Shown here: positions 1-14,774 of the stretch, piece after piece
Layout of the letters: every line of letters begins with the position of its first letter
How positions within the stretch are numbered: position 1 is the first letter of the stretch
Source: Strongylocentrotus droebachiensis
Lineage: Eukaryota; Echinodermata; Echinoidea; Camarodonta; Strongylocentrotidae
Length of the DNA: 64,000 nucleotides
Assembly (NCBI GenBank): GCA_035222895.1
Contig: JAVYIG010000093.1
Span: 744,001 to 808,000 of the forward strand
Direction: 5' to 3'
Translations under genes and position numbers: made by a program
The notes under the pieces: model-generated
What the model was told of the DNA's origin: nothing
Database searches by the model: none
What the model saw: only the letters and a program-made list of their open reading frames with translations

Positions 1-1461
1 CATGTTTGTTGATTATTAGTGAGGTAGCTATGGTAACGTCACATGACAATGAAAGGTTATGAATATTTGTCGTAAATTTATTACTATATTGTATCAGGTG
101 ACAAATGTAAATTTCTTCGTTTTGCTTATATAATCACTTGCATATTATATCTGGATATATGTCATTGTTTAACAGTATTTTGCATTATTACCTGCAGGTA
201 TATATAAGCATATTTGAAATATTTCAGATTCAGCTCGACATATTTGTGTCTAATCAAAAGGCAGAGGACTTTGTTTTCAGTGGTAATGATGTATATTTTT
301 ATTGCCAGTTGTGGTTTTAAAAGAAAAGAAAATTTTGTAGCGGTAGTATCCAGTATTGCTGTGCAATCGGTACATGTCTATAAAGAGGGCGTTCATTTTG
401 CTTTGAAATTCCATCTTGTTATTGTTAATCGATAAACAGGTGTACGTTTATGTAAAACTATTCACTAGGCATACAAGGATGAGCTTAGCCAAAGTATTCA
501 GTTATTGTTACTATGTATACATGTACATCTACATGTTTCTTGTTTGAGTTACAGAGTCTAACTTACAGACCATGCTTTGTGATTATATACATGTTGTTGC
601 TAGAAAGTTCTTCCATAGCTTTCTGTTTTAAGGAGGGAGGTGTGACGCGCCTGCGTGCGCTTTGAGACAAGACTACTGAATAAAGGGTTCCTGATCGTAG
701 ACATTTTGACAGATAGACATTGGCCTCCTGACTGTTATGTTCTGGGAGTTATTGTGGCGGTTTTGGGATGTGTTATGTTTGTCTTTGGTGGCGAATCAGA
801 TTGTCGTGGTTTTGTGTTGCCCATGATCCGTGACAGTACATTGTTCAATTTTGTTCATGTACTTGGCGTGTGAGTCTAGGATCACTGCATATACCCCTCT
901 ACACGGATGGCTATAAAGTCATGCAACTCTATGCCATATCAGCACCTAATTATGGTGGCTCAGCTAAAGCTGGGGTAACAATATGATACTTAGTACTAAT
1001 CACAGGAGAGTATGCTTTTAGTAGTAGCTGCACTAGTTGGTCATGCAGACAGATGCCAACCAGTAAGATTAAATCGTACTTACGATAATAATAGTGAAAT
1101 ACGATAATACGATGTGCACCTCTTAAAATACGATTTTTCCACAAAAAAAAAAATAAAAAAAATAAACACAAAATAACCCATAAAAACAGCGGCATCGTAT
1201 CGAAACATATACAAGTAAACCCAGCAACCCCAAAAAAACTTTGCTATACAATTTTCTCATCAAATTTTCATGAAAGAGCAAACATTTTTCTTGACTGTAC
1301 TTTCCAGTAAAGCATTTTTCTAAAATTTTATTGGCCCGGGGCCGACGGACCAGTGGTAGTGTTGAGTTTTCGTGAAAATCTGATTTTTCTCTACAAAATC
1401 GGATTTTTTTTTTTAGGATACTCAGTCTGTTTTTTTGTGTCAAGAGGTTGGCATCTCTTGT
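1..1461. other. Intron upstream of the first exon in the window
   Basis: AT-rich sequence with no exon that I could fit to the dynein frame. About 950-1000 holds a short SINE-like tail (ctaaagctggggtaaca). The rest shows no recognisable gene on either strand. Confidence 0.6.
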
Positions 1462-1667
1462 CATGTGATGAGAGGAGGAGGATTGCAGAAAATCTTGCTG
1501 GAAGGAATGGTAGAGGGTAAACGAGAAAGAGGTAGACAGCGAACCACTTGGTTTGATGATATCAAGAAATGGACATGGTCTTAGGTTACAGAGGTTACAT
1601 GACAGAAATCAATGGAGGTGCATAGCCGCCAACCCCTTCCGAAGGGACGGCACTAGATGATGATGAG
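1462..1667 (+). mobile_element. 3' end relic of a non-LTR (LINE) reverse-transcriptase ORF
   Basis: Encodes ILLEGMVEGKRERGRQRTTW FDDIKKWT, then after a frameshift HDRNQWRCIAANPF followed by RRDGTR and TGA. This 'eGkR.rGRqr..W.Ddi..wtg...ar dR..WR' tail is typical of the C-terminus of invertebrate endonuclease-reverse transcriptases. It ends in a short TGA repeat tail. Frameshift and stop show it is dead. Confidence 0.75.
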
Positions 1668-1770
1668 TAGCTGCACTATATCAATGGGCGTTTAAATGTT
1701 TGTAATAACATGTGGCATTATTTATAGCCTTCTTTTTTTTCCACCTCCCCATCATCAATCAATCTCCCAG

Positions 1771-2027
1771 GTGTTATCGTAGCCGGTGGCCCTGGTACGG
1801 GCAAATCCACCTGCATCCAGATCCTGGTTGAGGCTCTCTCCGCCGTGAACCCTGCTCAGTCCCGTCAGTCCCGTAGCAGTGTCTCCAGCATCACATCCAT
1901 CAGTCACAAGCTACAGCGTATCAGCCCTCTGGTGGTGGATGATCTCTCGCTCATGTTTGGCTATATCAATCAGAACCATGACTGGACGGACGGCGTCTTC
2001 ACCAACGTCTGGAAGAAAGCAAACAGG
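1771..2027 (+). CDS. DNHD1: Dynein exon 1 of window: AAA2 Walker A
   Basis: Residues 1-85. The acceptor is ctcccag and the donor gtaaga. The first two bases complete a codon from an upstream exon. It encodes VIVAGGPGTGKST, an intact AAA2 P-loop with the catalytic Lys, then a Ser-rich stretch, then LVVDDLSLMFGYIN and HDWTDGVFTNVWKKANR, which match the AAA2 segment of dynein heavy chains (Gly, then E/D-W-x-DG). Ends in phase 0. Confidence 0.93.
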
Positions 2028-5000
2028 GTAAGAAAGAATCGCTCAAATCCCACCATGGTGTTCAAAAAAACAAAATTCCATATTCAAGTATTTTGTACTT
2101 TTGTGCACTGCTGTTCCAGGGCCTGAAAAAGGGGCTATGGAAGCCTTCTGGTGTACTCTGAGCCTTATCTTGAAGCATTATCGTAGAATTTTATGACTAA
2201 TTATTTCAGAATTTTTTTGGTTGAGAATTGATTGAATCCTGTAACTGGATGATTTTCAAACATGTAACTTCAAAATCCAAACCTGAAGTATAGAGTTGTT
2301 GTGGATAAATCACCCGACTGCAGATTACATGGTACGGGGTTCAAGTCCTGCGGCGGCACTAATGTCCTGTGGCAAGACGTTAGTCTACATTTGCCACTCT
2401 CCACCCAGGTGTAAATGGGTACCTGATATGCTTGAGCATTAGTTACTTTGGCAGCTCGGCTATAACCAGGATAAAATGTGTAAAGCGCCATGAGCGTGAG
2501 AGCCTGGCGGATACCGGCGCCATATAAATATCCATATTATTATCATTATTATATTTATTATTATCTATATTTTTGTCTGTCCGTAGAATGTGAGTACGAC
2601 CTGGCTTTGTCTGGACGGTCCCTTGACCCCTAGCTGGACGGATAACTTCAACACCGTGCTGGACAATGACCGAGTGCTGAACCTCCGTAACGGTGACAGG
2701 CTCTTCCTAGCTGATAACGTGAAGCTCCTCTTTGAGACGGACAGCCTGTCCAACGCATCACCGGCATCGGTCGCTAGAGCTGTGAGTTAAAGTTATCAAT
2801 TATTTTAATCTTTCATTTTACATTTAGCAGGGCTCTACACCAACCCCTTTATAAGGGGATCTTCAATAAAGGGTGGCGGGTTGGTAGTTATTCTGTATCT
2901 CGTAATGCAATACATTGACATTGTAACAGTAACACTCTGAATTTTAAAGCCCCACTGCACTACTTAATTATAGCTATTTGCGCCCTCTACATAGGAAACA
3001 ATTAATGCCTAAGTGGTGACCATTGGTCCCCCATGGTCCCCTTTTTCTTATGTTAATTGAGAGCTGATTTAATGAGATAACCACCTGTCAGTGACCATGC
3101 AGGGAGGTCTAAACCCTCCTGGCCAAACTAGTGCAGATAGGCTTTCAAGGGTCATTTGTTTTCAATCCTGTGTCAGTGTCAAGTCAAAGTTTATAGAAGT
3201 TGGATTACTTGCAGATGGCTGCTTAAAGGATTTACAAGTGGATATGAAAGACAGTGAGTCTAAATTGTGATTGAAATAAGCATGATCAAACATCAATATG
3301 TTTCTTTGTATGCGATGATTTAGAATACATTCATTAACAACTTAAGATGAGTTTCATACGCCATGCCATTGTTTTACAATAAAGTTAAGCCATTATTACT
3401 TGATTTGCAGGGTATTGTATACTTGGACCGTGAGGTGCTTGGCTGGAGACCGGTAGCACAAGCTTGGTTAGAGAACCGCAACCAACAAGAAATCCATGTG
3501 AGTACTTGTGGAAACATGCTGTAGGCTTGGCATAATGCTTGCAATGAGTACCACTTGCGCTACTCGTATTTAATGGTACAGTCATATAATTGAGTTGAAT
3601 TGACATTTATTTTCATCATCATGACAGCATACACATGTAAAAAGATAATGATGTAATATCACAACGCATAACAATATCAAAATTACATATAAATTGACAT
3701 AATAACTTTCAAATTATAAAGTATGAAAGTATAAACCATAGTAAAAATGAAAAATGTATTCTTAATGTAGTAGGATAGTAAATTATATCAAGCATTCTTT
3801 GTTTTTGTGCAAATTGTTCAGCACAGTGTATTTCAAAGAATATGTAATAACTTTATATCATCTATTCAGTTTTCTTCACAACCATTCAGTCTAAACTTGA
3901 TCAAATATTTTGTGCTGTCTAATCACCCATTGAAGACTTCAATCAGGATTTGATGTGGAACAAATATGCTGTGAGCAAACTATATATACATCTTTCAGAT
4001 TGATTAGGAGCCAGTTTAAATGACAGAACAACTTTTTCTTAGTCAGCTATGTATCAGGGCAAGCTTATCTGGATGCAAAACATTAAGATGCTGATGGAAT
4101 GAGTATACAAAAGAGGTTACAAAGAAAAAGTTTTTAATAAATTTGATTATATTGTTTGTTTTGTGTCTTCTTCAACAGTGTCTACAGAAAGCATTCAACA
4201 AGACTATGGATGCAGTTGTCAACTATGTCCTCTTTGAAACCAAGTAAGAATTTGAGATGCTTTAGTTACTTGTATACTGTTGGATTTCAAAATCATGATC
4301 TGTATCTTTTAGAATATTAGATATTGTAGTATGTGAGGAAACGTAACATCTAAGTTTGTAGTAAAATAAGAAATAACGATGTAACAAATTACAGGGTTTC
4401 TTTAAATTTGTGTAATTATATTCTTTGACGCAAAGCATTGTACTGTCATGGTTTAACTTTTACTAAACAGAAAATGCATATAACATTGTGAGAAATACGC
4501 AATCACTAGTTCAAACTAAACTTTGTACATTTAATTCGCAAGTTTAAATGTGAAAAAATATCCAAACAAAGGAATTTGAATAAAGTACTGAAGTTTACTT
4601 CTGCTGCTATATCTTACCCTTTTTAACTGCTTCAACATTAAGAAAGCGAGAATAAATGTTGTATGGTGTTGTGTCTTATTGTACCTAAAATCATTGATGA
4701 CATGATTGGTGGATTGAATTTTAGAGATCCAAAGAACAAACGATGTATTTTATTTATCCCTGCAGACCCCTTGCCACGTTGACCGAAGTAGGAACCTTCA
4801 AGACTGGCCTGGGTCTCCTGGAGTCTATGCTCAATGAACATATTGAGATAGGAGGAGAGCTTCATATTGAACGTCTCTTCTTGTTCTGTCTGATCTGGAC
4901 GTTTGGAGGACTACTAGAAGGGTCAGATAGGAAGGGATTCAGTGACCTTCTACGTACTCTCACATCAGCGTAAGCTTCAATAACTTTTTCTTTTGATGCT

Positions 5001-8000
5001 TGTTTTACTTGACTACTGAGAAAGTATTATATGATTGTAAATAAGCAACGAAAGGAACAACGGCTTTAATGCCTCTCCAAGGAACTTGGTAATGAGACTT
5101 AATACCTTACCAAAGGTCACTGGCACATTGACTTAGTTTTGAGCCTGGGACCTTCCGGTTACGAGACCATTGCTCTACCATTTACCCATCTTACACTTTC
5201 TTATTGTTATCACTGTATGCTGAAATGGAGTTTTCAATTACTTGCACGTCGAGTTCATAAATGTATAATTGGTCACAAAACCAACACAGATTTTGAAATG
5301 ATGTCCTCATCCAACTTTTACCTTCTTTGCACAATGTATTAAACAAAATATAATACATGTACATGGGACTTCTGCCAGCTAGAGTTTGTAGGAAGAAATT
5401 CCTTAAGTTCTGTTAGTGCCCTATGTGGCAGCCCCCTTAAGGCCATGACAATGACATATAAATTGCATTTTAAATCTCCATAAATAGAACAAAGTTGTTT
5501 TCTATTTTTTATCTTTCAGGCTGCCTGACTACGACCATGACATCTCTGTATTTGATTACTATGTGGATGAGTCGGGTGAATGGGATCCTTGGATCTCCAA
5601 GGTACCTGATGTAGCTTACACAGACACCAGGGATCTACTGGGTGATGTGCTTGTGGATACCGTCGATACTGTAAGTATTGCTAGCTTCCCTGTGTATCAC
5701 ATCTTATCTATATATTCTTTTTACTACAGTGGAACCTGTCCGAGTGGCCACCTCTCTATAACGACCACCTGCTGATGGTGGTGCCTTATATTGTCTTTCT
5801 CAAAGAAGAAATTTGTGTTGTAGAACCTGTCTAAAAAAGCCACCTGTCAACATTGGCCAGTTTTCACGTTTGTCTCTTGGGTGGCCTTAATAATCAGGTT
5901 TAACTGTACTATTCAACCAATTGAGTGTTAACACAAGTATAATAGTCACTGTAAGCGCATCCAACTTTCAGTAGCATGGACATACAAGCAGGCATTCATA
6001 TGAAATTTTCAAAAACATATATCAGAGAATGTCTGAGGAATACCCCAAAGTTTTGTAAAACTCTTTAGAAGAATTGTCTTCAGTGACCAGTGTTGAAATA
6101 TAAAACTATGATAATTGTGATATTGAACACTGTATGTGTGCTGAAGGGTGTTTAAACAAATTATCTGATCAATTAAGGAGATACTTTTAGTAGTGGTCGC
6201 CCATCTAGAATTCTGTAACCGTATGCTTTAATGTGTCAATTTTAAAGCCCCAGCACTGCACTACTTATAGCTACTCGCGCCCTCTATATAGCAAACAATG
6301 CCTAATCTGTGCCTGCTGGTCCCCCATGATCCCCTTTTTCTTATGTTAATTGAGAGCTGATTTGATGAGATAACCACCTGTCAGTGACCTTGAAGGGAGG
6401 TCTCATCCCCCTGGCCAAACTAGTGCAGACGGGCTTTAAGGAGTGGTCATAGTATCGATGCAATATGACATGATTGTACTGAATCCCATTTCCTTGATGT
6501 TGTTAGATCCGTACCCGAGTCCTGATGGAGTTTGCCAATCTGACCAACATGCATGTGATGCTGCTAGGACCACCGGGTTGCGGCAAGACGGCTATGATCA
6601 ATGACTTCATCAATACACTGGGTGAGTTTATGGGTTGGTCTGTCGGATGAAAGAAGTGGGTGAATTGAGTTTTTATTTCCATAAACCATGAAAATAAAAG
6701 TATACAAAGTGAATTAAATGAAGAAGAGGGATAACAAAAGTATAAATGCTAATGTAGGTTATCCCCTTTAGAGGGATAATCAGAATATCAGCAGAGGGAG
6801 AGAAAAGAAAAAAACAAGGGAGCTACCTGTGTAATTTTATTGCTTACATATAATAAATTCTTGTGAATTATAGACCTCAATGATTGTCAAACTAAATTTG
6901 TTCCTTCCTGTAATCTTCCCAATTCAAAATAATAAACTTTATTTCTGCAAACTTGTAATGCAAGAAAGCATCTTGGAATGAAATACTTCTCGATCTAACT
7001 GCCATTTTTTTTTCCTTACAGATTCAAGCAACCAGATAACCAAGAGACTGGTATTCTCTGGAGCATCTACTGCTTCACAGCTACAGCAGTTCATTGAGGC
7101 TAACATACACCACAGGCAAGGTAAGAGAAATGGTTACCAGTCTACAGGTTATATAAGCAGTCATCCCTTTTTATGTATCAATGCTTGGGAGTTGCTATTT
7201 TCTTTTGGCAGGTTTTGATAAATCTGTTGAAAAGACGTTTTTTTCAATAAACATATACATGTATGCTTCCATTTCAAAACTGCAGGTTGTCCTTCCAATA
7301 CATGTCCATATACAGTCAAAAACTAAATTATTGATACCCTTACCAAGTTTTGTAGTTTTTAAAGTACATGCATCTGTAAAATTGACCCTTAATTTTTGTT
7401 TCTTGAGAATGTGACATGATAAAATTTACATCTAAAGTATTCAACGAATGCCCTAATTCAACCAGTCTACCTTTCATTATTATAGTTACAAAAAAATAGA
7501 AAAAACATTAAATTTACAAGGGGTATAAATAATTTAGTTGTTTACGGTATGTAATTGATTTTATTGGATACTTCAGTGCCAGTTGAAAAAGAACACATCT
7601 GTGGCTTCTCTTTTACATTTATTTGCAAATTTGGTAAATGGCAAATTTCTGATACACATCAGGTAGTAAGTAGGATTACTGCAAAGCCATTCATGGTAGC
7701 ATGGGTATTGTTTCATAAAATTGTCATAAGTACAAGTTCACCGACATCCCATTGAAACATGTGTTCAATTTAATCCACGCATTTCAGTGGGTTGTCGGAT
7801 AACTTGTTCTTTGGACAGTTTTTGTGAAATGCTGTCATGTTGATGATTAGAATCAGTATATTCCTTAAAGTGCAAATATCTCATTCTGTTTCTTGCAGGC
7901 TTTGTGTACGGTGCCCGTGACACCAAGCGTTTCCAGCTCTTCGTAGACGACATCAACCTGCCACCCTGCGACGAGCACGGTGTACAGCGCTGCAATGAGC

Positions 8001-11000
8001 TCATGCGTCAGCTCCTAGATGAACGCCTTCTCATCACGTTGCAGAAGCCGTTTGAATGGAGGACCATCGAAGACCTGGTGGTCTTGTCCGCCTGCACCAT
8101 GAACAACTATCCTAGTTCTAGTAGCAGGAAGATACCAGATAGACTACTGGTAAGGAGAAAATAGTAAAATTTTGCCGAGATACCCATTGGTTTACGTGTT
8201 AAAATTTCCTTTGTGCGAGCGCGGACACCATACATTGCTTTTTGTCTGCGATTCCCAAATGATCGAAACTTTCAGTCATTTTTCCAGCAAAGATAAACAG
8301 ACAGTTTCTCAGATTTTCTGTGATGTTTTAACCAATCTTTACTCAATAAAAGGCTAAGGTAAAAATTCTTGGTAGATTTTTGTTTCAATTCGGCATATAA
8401 AAGACATATCGACTGCTTTAGTATTCGAGGTCTGGCTGATTTATAGGTTCTCGAGAACTTGTACATCTTGCCATGACCCCTCGGCGCCCCGCCCACCCAG
8501 GCACGCCTCTGCGTCATGGCAAGATGTGCGCGGGTTCTCTTGAGCCTATAAAACAGCCAGGCCTTTCGAAGCAGTCGATATCTCTATAATATTAACTTAT
8601 TTACTATGTTTATTTGCCCACTGTATTTATGAGACAAACTGTGTTTTGGTAGCTTGATTAAACAACAAACCTGTATCTACCTTTTTTCACTAAATTTGTG
8701 AGGCAAAGAGCACTTCAAATTGAGATAAGCTCATTTTTTAACCTTCTTTTCTATGTCCATGTGTATCTAAATTTCCTTTCTTCCACAGCGTCACTTTGTA
8801 CTGATCCATCTTCCTGAGCCGAAGGAAGGAGCGCTGAGCAGCATCGTGGATGCTGTACTGGACGGTAACATGACCAAACACAACGGTCAGTCTCTGGCTC
8901 AAGAGCTCCAGGATGCTATCGTCAATGCTTCCTGCAAGCTCCTGACCTCTGTCCAGAAGGTCCTTCGTCCTACACCGATGCCTGGACGATACCATTACAT
9001 GTTCACCCTCAGAGACATCTCCAAGACATTCCAGGTATGTTTGGATCAGATAGTCAGTTAGTTAGTCACTTCCTCAGTCAGTTAGTCAGTCATTCAGTCA
9101 GTCAGTTACTCAGTAAGTCATTCATTCATTCAGTTAGTGAGTTGGTCAGTCATTCTTTTTAAGAGGATCAGAGCATTTTGATCTAAATGAGCTCCTAGCA
9201 GAGCTCACTGGCCTTTTCAGGTGTCTTATACCTTAGATGTCTTATAAGAGGTAGATGGTGTAACCCTGAAAATTTACCTACAATTCAAACAGATTAGATG
9301 TAAGTGTAGATCAAGGTGTGTTTAGGTATACCTTTTATACCTAATCTTTTGAAATATAACTCACAATTCTCTAATTGTTATAATGAGCACAGATAAATAA
9401 TACATTTTAAATAATCATCCCGTATCTATTTGTTATTTCCACCAGTGTCTGATAAGACTCTCTGAAGAAGCCAGAGGTGAAATGAACATGGTGTCATCGC
9501 TATGGCGACATGAGGTGCAGAGGATCATGCGTGATCGTCTCTGCCGAACGTCTGACATCAACTGGTTTGACAAGAACCTGGATGAAATCTGCAAAGCAGT
9601 AAGTTTTGACATTTGAAACATAACTAAAAAATATCACGACTGACAGTTATAGACACAAATGCACCATGCCTTTTCGTGCACATAACATGGTTTTTTTTTG
9701 AGATGGTTAAAGTGCTTCTGTATTACAGGTCTAATGAATAATGGCAAAGTCAAATCTTGTGGGCCTGTTTTCATTTGCCCGATTATTAATAATTGTTTTT
9801 CACAGTGGAGTTCTAAATGTATCCATTGTACTATTTTATAGTTGTGGTATCTAATGAAAGGGAACAAATATAAGAGTGTACATACGTGTACTTCCATATT
9901 CTGCTCAACTCTTCTTAGCCCCTTCACAAAATCAGTTCTGGTACTGTGAAATTGTTTGGTTATTGAAGTTGGTTTGTCATGACTAAGTTGGATTGTTTAA
10001 GACGAGCTCCATAGCTTGACACACCTCCCGGCAGGCTTGTTTGATGAGTTCATCAATGTTACATCCACAAGGGTTTTATACCTTCCAAACCCTTGTTCTT
10101 AGAAGTCTTTATAAAATGTCTATTCGTATTTGTTTTTTTAATTAGGAGATCCCCAAGTGTGAGGATGATGAAAGTGTCTTTGAACACTTTGTGACGTTCC
10201 CCATCGAGCATCGAGGTTATCAGAGACCAGTCACTTCCATGTCACAGAAGACTGTCAGGGTAAGTACTAGGAGTAGTCTGTACTTTCCAGGAGAAAAGAG
10301 TACTTAATCACAGTCATCCAAGGATCATTCCTCTATCGTTCATTCCATAACCTTGCCCCTTCCTCTCTCCTTCATTCCGTTCAGCTATGCATACAGGGCC
10401 CAGTTTCATAAAACTTGTTATCAATAACAAGTTACAATAACTGTTATAAGCTCCTGAAATTGTGACATTTGATTGGCTTAGAGCAAGTTTGTCACAACAA
10501 ATTCAGCATTTGTTATTGATACAAGTTTTGTTCCTCCATTTCCACAAAAAAACCTTAAACCGGAACAAAGGGGAGTTGGGATGATAGAGCATTGGCTGCT
10601 GCACCGCGACTTTGAAACTCCCTTCCCCACTCAAAAATTGTTCCAAAGAAACTTGAAAACCTTATGTCATCCATATTTTTTGTATTCTTATTGCTATCCA
10701 TACAATGTATCCATACGATTGTCTATACTGTTTGTTATGTGCATATTTTGTTAGTTGCCTTGAGCATTCCATGGGACAGGTATCTGTAATGTTTGCAAAA
10801 ATATTCTACGGTAGCATGTAACTATTGTTTGAAGTTCAAACATGCCTGATTCATGCTGTAAACATTGGTATAAATTAACCATCACGATGCATACATGTAT
10901 GTCTCAGTGGAACAATGCATTATTGAAATTACTGACTCTGTTTGGCACATATATGTATATGCAGCAAGACTTGAGATTAGTTTGAATATGTGTGTTCCAT

Positions 11001-13686
11001 TTCCATTCAGGTCAAGCTTCAGCCAGTATGTAACCTTGAGCAGGTTCATAAGTGTATCCTTTCCCATCTGACCCGATTGGCTACTAAATTGTTATAAGCT
11101 ACTGACCTGGGCCCATTTCATAAAACTTGTCATCAGTGACCAATGACAGTTTTTGTTATAAGCTAGTGAAATCCTTTCTTCTGATTGGTTATCAGCAGAT
11201 TTGTCACTGATTTTTGTCATTTGTCATTGAAAAAAGGCTTTGTGAAACGGGTCCCTGCTCTTACAGTTTGAATGAACTCCTTTGAATTTGATTGTAGCAC
11301 TAACCAATGATCTACCTACTCCTCTAATTTGCAGGTTATTCTACAGCCAGTAAGCAATCTGGAGCAGGTTCACAAGTGCATCCTGTCTCATCTGACCCGA
11401 TACAACGAGGAGTTTGGTAACGTCACACTGAACATCATGCTGTCTGATGATATCATCTATCATGTGCTCCGCATGCATCGTGTACTCAGCTTCCATCACG
11501 GGTAAGACGAACTCATTTTAAAGGGAGTGTATAGCCTGACGAGACTATGTGTCTTTCCTGGGTATAATACGACTACGGACGACGCGACAGCTTCAATCAC
11601 ATGCGTGGAACATACGCGAAACCAAAGCATGAAGTCTTTTTTCGCAAATGTTGACCATGTAGAGATTAAGTCGATGACTACCGTTAATCACCATTCGTTA
11701 ACGTGCAGTTGTCCAAAAGAAGACGTTGATGGCGTTAACCAGTATTTGCCAAGCTACACTCCCTTAAATCCTGGTACAAGATTTCACCAAACGAGCCTTC
11801 CAAAGGATTATTTGGGGTATTGTTTGGAAGCATGTCCTGCTGGAAAGCAGGTTCTAGCTGAAAACAAGTTTTTACCGTCATGTTTTTTTTATGTCATGTG
11901 TTACTGAAAATTATTTTATATATTACAATGTATCTTTCTTTTGAATGATTTTGGGGGATTCTGATTAGTGGTACACCTTAAATTCTCCTTTTACAACAAA
12001 TTATACAATGTAATTAATCCCTTTTCTCTTCCTCTCTCCTACAGTGGTAGCATGATGTTAGTAGGTGCTATTGGTAGTCACCTGACCACCCTAGTCAACC
12101 TAGCCCTTCATGTAGCCGACATGCCTATCCATCCCATGGATACTACCAAGGCTAATACGTTCTTTGACGGTCTGCGCTCAGCGGTCAGGCTATCAGGCAC
12201 GGAGGGCAAGATGCTTACTCTCATGTTCACGGTAAGTTCCATACATTACTGATAGCCGAGCAACCCTCGGCAAATTTATTTTACTTTATAATTCTCGTTC
12301 AAGAATATAGTCTTCCCTCTAATTATTCATAAAATAATGATCAAACTTTTAACGTAAGTTCTTGTTTAATCTTTCTATGTTGAATGACATGTACATTCAT
12401 TTGTCGCTCATTTCACCTAGATGTAAAAGGAATAAACTTGAATCTGTTCTGTGACAGGGGCAACAATTCTTAGCAAGGAAGTTTGAGTTCTACCACAAGT
12501 TTGGAATATAAATAATTATTCTAATCTTCCTGAACCAGATAATGGTTATATACGTGTTAAGATTTTTTATGAAGATACATGTACTTTTTAAAAAGCCACA
12601 ATTAGACAAAGAAATGAAATCCACTTGCTACATGTCTAATGATGATTATAGGGCATGTGTTGAATTATGTATCATTGTTTGACACTCCAGGGTCGTGACC
12701 TAAAGGAGGATGTGTACCTGGATGCTATCAACAGTATCCTGATATGTGGGGAATACCCTCCTCTCTTCTCTAATGATGAGCTGGATGGACTCTTACAGGT
12801 AAATATTCATTTCTTCTCCCATGATACAAGTCGGTGCCAATTGAGATGATCTTTTGTGGTCCTTTCTGCGAAAAGACCATAGCTTGCTAGACCCCTTTTA
12901 GGGATGTTGGGCATTACCCAGAAGTCAAAAGGAAAGTTGCCTTTCCGGCCACACTCTGATTATGCACATTATTTATACTATTAATTCATCATGGCAGGAA
13001 TTATGTATTATTTGTTTCACTATCTATCAGGACTTGCCTTGTTTGCTCAGAATTGAATCATAGTCAATTTCAAATATACAGTCGATTGTAAATCTGAATC
13101 TCCTTCTGTCGTATGAGGCAGCAGAATGTAAAAAATGAAACCTAAAATCAAACCAACAAATCTGACTGAGTATGTCGTTCACCAACAATTTTAGGGCAAG
13201 GACCCAGCGGGTTCGCTATACACAGGTCTTCATCTCCCAGCCAGGTATTAATCTAACTCTGAGTTTTGCTGTTTGGATGTGAAAAATTCAATGTTTATAC
13301 AAAGATTTAAAAGTTTGTTTTTTCACCTTTTGACGTACATACAGTAATGTTAATCACACAATTCTGTGGTATAAATTATATTATATTACAGCAAATTAAT
13401 AATCTGACATTTTTTCTTACCAGGCTCTGACTCCAGCTATGAAGAGACGTTTCCCAAATGTTCTGGTTGACCCAATGAAGTTCTTTGTGTCAAGGGTCAA
13501 GACTAATTTGCATATCATCCTCTGCCTGCCACCTACTCACAGACTACTCAAGATCGCTCCAGGGTAAGGGCATCTTTAATACACCACTGGTCCATAGTAT
13601 AACTCCTATTCAAACATTGATGACCATGGTAATGTTTTTGTGGCCATATCTTCACGTCTAGTATTTTGTTGTTCTGGTTGTTGATA

Positions 13687-13730
<44 letters not shown>

Positions 13731-13855
13731 ATTAGCGATGATGAAGATGATTGGTGGTGAATAGAAGGAAGATAGAGGGAAATATAATGTTTATATTTGG
13801 TAATGTTTTTGTGGCCATATCTTCACGTCTATTAATATTTTGTTGTTCTGGTTGT

Positions 13856-13914
<59 letters not shown>

Positions 13915-14071
13915 ATTAGCGATGATGAAGATGATTGGTGGCAATGATGATGAAGGAGATGGTGGTGAATAGAAGGAAGATAGAGGGAAATATAATGTTT
14001 ATATTTGGTAATGTTTTTGTGGCCATATCTTCACGTCTAGTATTTTGTTGTTCTGGTTGTTGATAATGATA

Positions 14072-14103
<32 letters not shown>

Positions 14104-14126
14104 ATTAGCGATGATGATGATTATGG

Positions 14127-14157
<31 letters not shown>

Positions 14158-14315
14158 GATGATGATATTAGCGATGATGAAGATGATTGGTGGCAATGAT
14201 GATGAAGGAGATGGTGGTGAATAGAAGGAAGATAGAGGGAAATATAATGTTTATATTTGGTAATGTTTTTGTGGCCATATCTTCACGTCTATTAATATTT
14301 TGTTGTTCTGGTTGT

Positions 14316-14359
<44 letters not shown>

Positions 14360-14365
14360 ATTAGC

Positions 14366-14401
<36 letters not shown>

Positions 14402-14407
14402 ATTAGC

Positions 14408-14443
<36 letters not shown>

Positions 14444-14458
14444 ATTAGCGATGATGAA

Positions 14459-14494
<36 letters not shown>

Positions 14495-14536
14495 ATTAGC
14501 GATGATGATGATGATGATGATGATGATGATATTAGC

Positions 14537-14572
<36 letters not shown>

Positions 14573-14721
14573 ATTAGCGATGATGAAGATGATTGGTGGC
14601 AATGATGATGAAGGAGATGGTGGTGAATAGAAGGAAGATAGAGGGAAATATAATGTTTATATTTGGTAATGTTTTTGTGGCCATATCTTCACGTCTATTA
14701 ATATTTTGTTGTTCTGGTTGT

Positions 14722-14774
<53 letters not shown>

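Noticed and set aside
1123..1464. Minus-strand open frame of 113 codons near the window start
   Set aside because: AT-rich sequence with poly-A stretches, no recognisable domain, no splice context.
11527..11907. Open frame of 126 codons 3' of exon 13
   Set aside because: Most of it lies in the M7 element, whose inverted copy at 46686 does not keep the frame. No similarity to a known protein.
13195..13244. Exon-like 50-base stretch (GKDPAGSLYTGLHLPA) between exons 15 and 16
   Set aside because: It has an acceptor and a gtatta donor, but 50 bases would break the frame between two phase-0 exons, and standard AAA4 has no room for it. It may be a cryptic exon at most.
14187..14630. Long open frames of poly-Met, poly-Asp or poly-Ile in the GAT array
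   Set aside because: They are the three frames of a GAT repeat in an intron, with no splice or homology support. The same holds for the open frames over 31206-31601 and 47004-47483.
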